Below, in pieces: positions 60,604 to 64,000 of a stretch of 64,000 nucleotides of DNA. Both the position numbers and the translations under genes were made by a program. Position 1 is the stretch's first letter. Each line of letters opens with the position of its first letter. This DNA is from Bacillus sp. ISL-45. GTDB lineage: Bacteria; Bacillota; Bacilli; Bacillales; Cytobacillaceae. The notes under the pieces were generated by a model. The model made no database searches, was not told the origin of the DNA, and saw only the letters and a list, made by a program, of their open reading frames with translations. The stretch covers positions 124,001 through 188,000 of the forward strand of contig NZ_JAGGQQ010000019.1 in the NCBI RefSeq assembly GCF_018613195.1, given 5' to 3'.

Positions 60604-60660
60604 TGCTGCTAGAGAAGGCAGCATTTTCTTGTTCGACTAACGGGGCAGGATAGTTAAAAA
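60604..60660 (+). repeat. Regional repeat, copy 13 (alternative hairpin)
   Basis: GCTGCT-AGAGAA-GGCAGC plus a T-rich tail is a terminator; then TTGTTCGACTAACGGGGCAG and GATAGTTAAA give the palindrome. Same hairpin family as copy 10. Confidence 0.7.
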
Positions 60661-60705
60661 AAGTTTTTCTTTTATGGATAGGTGCAAACTGTGTAGGAGG
60701 ACCTT

Positions 60706-60768
60706 ATGAATGAATTGTATAAGTTGTTAGAAAATAAATTTCATATAGAGGTGGAATTATATGCCTAA
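60706..60768 (+). CDS. Short upstream frame overlapping the WYL regulator start
   Basis: AGGAGG and ATG 60706 open 20 codons (MNELYKLLENKFHIEVELYA) ending at TAA 60766-60768, eight bases into the next gene. The strong ribosome site suggests it is translated; it could couple translation of the regulator or be the remnant of another gene. Confidence 0.4.
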   Translation: MNELYKLLENKFHIEVELYA

Positions 60769-61717
60769 AATTGACAATATGTTAGCAATTCTATGGATGC
60801 TTCGTTCAGGTGAAAAAATTACTGCAAAACAAATTTCAGAAAAGTTAGAGATGAATATAAGGACTGTGTATCGTTATATTGATACAATTTCAACAAGTGG
60901 CGTACCTATAATTTCAGAACCAGGACATAACGGTGGATACACTTTATTGAACAATTTTATTGAGGCTCCTCTTTTTTTTGATTTTGAAGAGCAAACTTCA
61001 CTTTTTCACGCTGCTGTTTTTGCAGAAGAAGCCGGATATTATGGAGGTGAAGCACTAAATAGGGCCATTTCAAAACTAAGTAAATACTCAAATCAAGAGC
61101 AGGTAACAAAGATAAACCAACATTTAACTAGTCTTGAAGTAATAAGTCGATTAAGTTCACTCTCTATGGAACCTTTTTTGAAAGAATTGGAGCAGGCTGT
61201 AGCTGACGGGTACTCAGTAAAAATTCTTTACCATAAAAGTGGCGAAAAAAATTATAGATTGGTCGATCCGTACAGAATTATCTATTGGAATAATAAGTGG
61301 TATGTGACTGGATTTTGTCATCTTAGGAATGATATCCGTAGTTTTAGAGTAGATCGAATTGAAAGTCTAATGCTAACCGAAAATAAGTTTAACCGGCCAG
61401 AAAATTTTTCAGCACGGGACTTTTTTATGAAAAACCTCCTTCCAACTATAGAAGATAAGGAAGGGATTACTTCTTTAGTTATTAATGGAAATGAAAGTAC
61501 GCTGAATGATGTTTGCCAACATTGGTTTTTAGGACATTATTTACATGAACGAAATTCAAATCAAGCAGTATTCCTTCTTGAAAAAGATATAATACATACA
61601 TATATACCTTATTTACTTTTCCCGTACGGTAAATCTATTCAAATTATCGAGCCAATAAGTCTAAAGAAAAGACTTATTGAAGTTCTGTCGGAATTAATAA
61701 AATTTCATCAAGTATGA
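60761..61717 (+). CDS. YafY-family HTH plus WYL transcriptional regulator
   Basis: 318 residues, ATG with AGAGGTGG upstream. HTH_11 in residues 1-60 (KITAKQISEKLEMNIRTVYR, then SGVPIISEPGHNGGY) and a WYL domain around VDPYRIIYWNNKWYVTGF and SFRVDRIESL (residues 165-215), then a WCX-like C-terminus. Such regulators sense ligands or nucleic acid. Next to a DJ-1 protein that it may control. Confidence 0.92.
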   Translation: MPKIDNMLAILWMLRSGEKITAKQISEKLEMNIRTVYRYIDTISTSGVPIISEPGHNGGYTLLNNFIEAPLFFDFEEQTSLFHAAVFAEEAGYYGGEALNRAISKLSKYSNQEQVTKINQHLTSLEVISRLSSLSMEPFLKELEQAVADGYSVKILYHKSGEKNYRLVDPYRIIYWNNKWYVTGFCHLRNDIRSFRVDRIESLMLTENKFNRPENFSARDFFMKNLLPTIEDKEGITSLVINGNESTLNDVCQHWFLGHYLHERNSNQAVFLLEKDIIHTYIPYLLFPYGKSIQIIEPISLKKRLIEVLSELIKFHQV

Positions 61718-61718
61718 T

Positions 61719-61752
61719 AACTTCCCTGACGTTAGCTGTCAGGGAAGTTTTA
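61719..61752 (+). terminator. Terminator after WYL regulator
   Basis: AACTTCCCTGAC (61719-61730) pairs perfectly with GTCAGGGAAGTT (61738-61749), then TTATT. Confidence 0.88.
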
Positions 61753-61792
61753 TTATAATTGCTATATAAATTGTGATTGGGAGTGTTATTGG

Positions 61793-62425
61793 ATGCAAAC
61801 AAAAAAAGTTTATCTATATGTATTTAACACAATGTCAGACTGGGAATATGGATATTTAATTGCCGAACTAAACACAGGAAGATATTTCAAAAACGGTATA
61901 GTACCTTTAAAAGTAGTTACAGTAGGAGCTAATAAAGAATTGATTACTACGATGGGGGGACTGAGCATAAAACCAGATATTTCCATTGATGAGTGTACTC
62001 TTGAGAGTAAAGATCTTTTAGTTTTGCCTGGAGGGACTACTTGGGGAGAAGTGATTCATCAACCAATCATGAAAAAAATTGGCGAAGCCTTAAAGCTCGG
62101 CACCATTGTTGCTGCAATTTGTGGTGCAACTGAGGCTCTTGCGAATATGGGATACTTAGATTCTCGAAAACATACAAGCAATGATTTAGAGTATTTTAAA
62201 ATGGTCTGCCCTAATTATAAAGGAGAAAAATATTATGAGATGAGACCTGCGGTATCTGGTGAGAATTTGGTTACTGCATCAGGGGTTGCGCCTCTGGAAT
62301 TTACGATGGAAGTATTTAAAAAATTAGAAGTATTTGCACCAGATACTTTAAATTCATGGTATAACCTAAATAAGACTCATAAACCTGAATACTTCTTCCA
62401 GTTAATGAATTCAATAAATAGATGA
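61793..62425 (+). CDS. DJ-1/PfpI family protein
   Basis: 210 residues. Class I amidotransferase-like fold: KVYLYVFNTMSDWEYGYLIA, LLVLPGGTTWGEVI, nucleophile elbow VAAICGATEAL with Cys near residue 107, and VTASGVAPLEFTMEV. Similar to B. subtilis YdeA-type proteins. Possibly a glyoxalase or stress hydrolase. Follows the WYL regulator after a terminator. Confidence 0.9.
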   Translation: MQTKKVYLYVFNTMSDWEYGYLIAELNTGRYFKNGIVPLKVVTVGANKELITTMGGLSIKPDISIDECTLESKDLLVLPGGTTWGEVIHQPIMKKIGEALKLGTIVAAICGATEALANMGYLDSRKHTSNDLEYFKMVCPNYKGEKYYEMRPAVSGENLVTASGVAPLEFTMEVFKKLEVFAPDTLNSWYNLNKTHKPEYFFQLMNSINR

Positions 62426-62463
62426 GCTAAAAAAACAACTTAGCAGATTTATATTAGTTTTAA

Positions 62464-62551
62464 AAAAACCATGCTTTAGACAATGTCAAAGCGTGGTTTT
62501 TAATGAAAAAGCCCAATTTCTCTATTAATTAAAGGTGAAGTAGGGCTTTTT
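62464..62551 (+). terminator. Two consecutive terminator-like hairpins
   Basis: AAAAACCATGCTTT pairs with AAAGCGTGGTTTTT (62464-62501, one G-T pair); then AAAAAGCCC (62506-62514) pairs with GGGCTTTTT (62543-62551) around a 28-base loop. Both end in T-runs. Confidence 0.7.
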
Positions 62552-62763
62552 AGTATAGAAAATTCCTTAACGTTGTAAATCCGCATTTTCCTGACGATAC
62601 CCCTTCTTCTTTCTATTTTCGGCAATTAGCAAAAACCAAAAAACAAAGGGAATTTTCAGCCTGTATATAAATAACTATTCAGATAGCATATATTTTCTTT
62701 GCAATTAGCTTATTGATTTCTATATTTACTATGATGAATTAATGGCCTTGATGGAATAAGAAT

Positions 62764-62802
62764 TTTTCTTATTTAACATAAGAAGCAGGATAGTTAAACA
62801 AG
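62764..62802 (+). repeat. Regional repeat, copy 14 (right part only)
   Basis: TTTTTCTTATTTAACATAAG then AAGCAGGATAGTTAAACAAGG: the arms CTTATTTAAC and GTTAAACAAG flank the GCAGGAT core. The left hairpin is absent. The 62552-62763 stretch before it holds nothing recognised. Confidence 0.6.
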
Positions 62803-62859
62803 GTCTTTGTCTTTGTGGTAAAATATGGTGATGATACTTTTTTAAGGAGGAATATTATT

Positions 62860-63052
62860 TTGATAAAAAAAAGCTACAAACCTTTGATGATTTAATAGCT
62901 TTGGTTCTTACTTTTCTTCTTGCACCCTTAATGGAAAAGGTATTTTAGGACTATTTATTGATTTAGATAATATTTTTTTATCATCCATATTAATAGGTAT
63001 TTTCATAATTTTAGCTTTTGTGATTACAGCCATTGAAATGTACCACCTCTGA
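62860..63052 (+). pseudogene. Small membrane protein with two frameshifts
   Basis: AAGGAGG precedes TTG 62860, but the frame breaks in the A-run at about 62863-62870. A second frame gives KKLQTFDDLIALVLTFLLAP then LMEKVF and stop; a third continues GILGLFIDLDNIFLSSILIG to EMYHL at 63052. Joined, it is a two-helix protein of about 64 residues. Its 3' end merges into the insertion-sequence-like repeats. Confidence 0.5.
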
Positions 63053-63117
63053 CATAGTATTTACCACCTAATGACAAAAAGTGTACCACAGAATGACAGA
63101 CTGTTTACCACTACTTA
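63041..63117. mobile_element. Insertion sequence terminus, IS21-like multiple repeats
   Basis: TACCAC begins at 63041, 63062, 63084 and 63106 (spacings 21, 22, 22), and the first three are followed five bases later by TGACA or ATGACA (TACCACCTAATGACA, TACCACAGAATGACAGACTG). Such tandem 20-22 bp terminal repeats are typical of IS21-family ends. No transposase gene is present in the window, so this is a solo or truncated end. Bases 63118-63245 hold nothing else recognised. Confidence 0.5.
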
Positions 63118-63246
63118 GATTAACCATTTTATTACGTAGTAGACTCTTACTGCCCAACAACGATTGTCATCATTGTGGAATATATGAATAATAATTCGTT
63201 ATCATCTGGTATGATTTTATTATGGAGTTTAGCAATATTGTGAAGT

Positions 63247-63285
63247 TCTTCACTTAAACTAACGATGCAGTTCAAGAAGAACAGC
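63247..63285 (+). repeat. Regional repeat, copy 15 (right part only)
   Basis: CTTCACTTAAACTAACGATG then CAGTTCAAGAAGAAC: resembles the palindrome CTT...AACTAACGGGGCAG...TTGAAGAAG of other copies, without the left hairpin. Confidence 0.4.
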
Positions 63286-63413
63286 AGAAAAACAGCCCAT
63301 CCCCAGACCTGTAAGGACTTTCATTGATATTCTCACCTTATGACTTTTGTCGCTTTGGAAAATTCTGATATTTGATATGATGAAATTGAATTCCAAAGAG
63401 AGAAGGATTGTTG

Positions 63414-64000
63414 ATGCCCAAATGGATATCGGTTACATTAATTGTATTTATTCTAATCCTTGTTTTATTGCTTGTTATTCCAAAAATCGCAAAAGTCCTG
63501 TTTATAAAAAATGCACAAGAAAAGGCATCGTTATTGCTTAAAGAATCAAATAGTGAAAATACAAAAAAAATTGAAAAAGCGGATATAAAAAACTTACCAT
63601 ATCCCGTGCAAAATTGGTTAATACATTCTAAGGTAATAGGAAAAGAACAAATTAGAACGGTTCGCTTAAAACAAGGTGGAAGAATGCGTACAAGGAAAGA
63701 CGGCACTTGGATGCCAGTAAAAGCAGAGCAATACTTTACCACTGACAAACCAGGGTTTGTATGGATTGCAGACGTCAAGATGGCACCTTTTATACAATTA
63801 TCAGGAAGGGATACCTATTTAGATGGTAAAGGGAAGATGAATATTAAACTGCTTTCTTTATTCCCAGTAGTAGATGCAAAAGGGCCGGAGATGGATTCTA
63901 GCACTATGATGAGATACCTAGCTGAAATGATGTGGTTTCCATCCGCTGCGCTAAGCCCTTATATTAAATGGGAGGAAGTTAATAAAAACGCTGCAAAGGC
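63414..64000 (+). CDS. DUF6544/DUF6920-like membrane-anchored protein (3' partial)
   Basis: 195 codons to the window edge, with no stop. ATG 63414 has AGAAGG 7 bases upstream. An N-terminal hydrophobic helix (WISVTLIVFILILVLLLVI) is followed by a domain with LPYPVQNWLIHSKVIGKEQI, TVRLKQGGRMRTRKDGTWMP, KPGFVWIADVKMAP, and MMWFPSAALSPYIKWEEV. This pattern matches the DUF6544 (formerly DUF6920) family of unknown function. The real gene continues to the right. Confidence 0.75.
   Translation, partial: MPKWISVTLIVFILILVLLLVIPKIAKVLFIKNAQEKASLLLKESNSENTKKIEKADIKNLPYPVQNWLIHSKVIGKEQIRTVRLKQGGRMRTRKDGTWMPVKAEQYFTTDKPGFVWIADVKMAPFIQLSGRDTYLDGKGKMNIKLLSLFPVVDAKGPEMDSSTMMRYLAEMMWFPSAALSPYIKWEEVNKNAAK

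Noticed and set aside
47254-60660. CRISPR array
   Set aside because: The repeats are long, imperfect and separated by whole genes rather than by uniform spacers; no cas genes were seen.
46140-63414. A classical integron
   Set aside because: No integron integrase or attI is visible, two gene units are on the minus strand, and the recombinase remnant looks like a plain XerC/D-type enzyme; kept only as a cassette-like hypothesis.
63338-63778. 146-codon minus-strand frame near the right edge
   Set aside because: It is antisense to the better-supported DUF6544-like gene, which has a ribosome site, a membrane anchor and a family match but runs off the window.

Overview
The window looks like chromosome of a low-GC spore-forming member of the Bacillaceae (Bacillus sensu lato, for example a Mesobacillus, Cytobacillus or Neobacillus relative). 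This is inferred from strong AGGAGG ribosome sites with many GTG and TTG starts, a squalene-hopene cyclase of the sporulene type, a DUF2515 (YppC-like) protein, an OhrR and glutathione peroxidase pair, a PucR regulator, a cobalamin riboswitch and lipobox lipoproteins. No rRNA, tRNA or CRISPR array was seen.

Region 1 (1-14245) is a defence island. It holds two tandem superfamily 2 helicases with N-terminal phospholipase-D-like domains (the first cut by the window edge), a convergent NUDIX hydrolase, and a NucS-like PD-(D/E)XK nuclease divergent from an EVE-McrB plus McrC type IV restriction pair. It ends with a five-gene cluster (11137-14245) of unnamed proteins. In that cluster a predicted restriction endonuclease carries an in-frame amber codon inside its catalytic core, and a small partner gene is frameshifted.

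Region 2 (14507-24911) is a tightly overlapping cobamide salvage operon under a cobalamin riboswitch with a visible antiterminator/terminator pair. The genes are btuF-like, cbiZ, cbiB, cobD, cobU, cobQ, cobS, cobC, a second cobU-like gene, a PduO-type adenosyltransferase, cblT, cblS and a second cobC-like phosphatase. The btuC permease and btuD ATPase expected beside btuF are absent. Together the genes would convert scavenged corrinoids and alpha-ribazole to coenzyme B12.

Region 3 (25376-37422) carries a secreted LVIVD beta-propeller protein and then a PucR-regulated catabolic cluster: methylmalonate-semialdehyde dehydrogenase, omega-amino acid aminotransferase, N-carbamoyl amino acid hydrolase, a DUF3311 plus sodium:solute symporter pair, a YtcJ-like amidohydrolase and a PaiB-like flavoprotein. 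The enzymes fit the lower half of reductive pyrimidine breakdown (ureidopropionate to beta-alanine to malonate semialdehyde to acyl-CoA).

Region 4 (37774-46128) is ordinary chromosome: an SDR oxidoreductase, an HXXEE membrane protein, squalene-hopene cyclase divergent from DUF2515, a decayed acetyltransferase, NUDIX, HIT and PP2C-like genes, a 17-codon LigT remnant, and glutathione peroxidase plus OhrR with a clear operator.

Region 5 (46252-64000) is an array of small accessory genes, nearly all on the plus strand: GNAT, VOC, HAD, DUF4279, UPF0158, MBL and alpha/beta hydrolases, a WYL regulator, a DJ-1 protein and small membrane or secreted proteins. They are separated by about fifteen copies of an imperfect 60-90 bp repeat, all in one orientation. 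Each full copy is a terminator hairpin followed by a conserved palindrome. Many genes here are broken (nonsense codons, frameshifts, terminal fragments), and a decayed tyrosine recombinase sits in the middle. This repeat-delimited, cassette-like array is the most unusual structure in the window.
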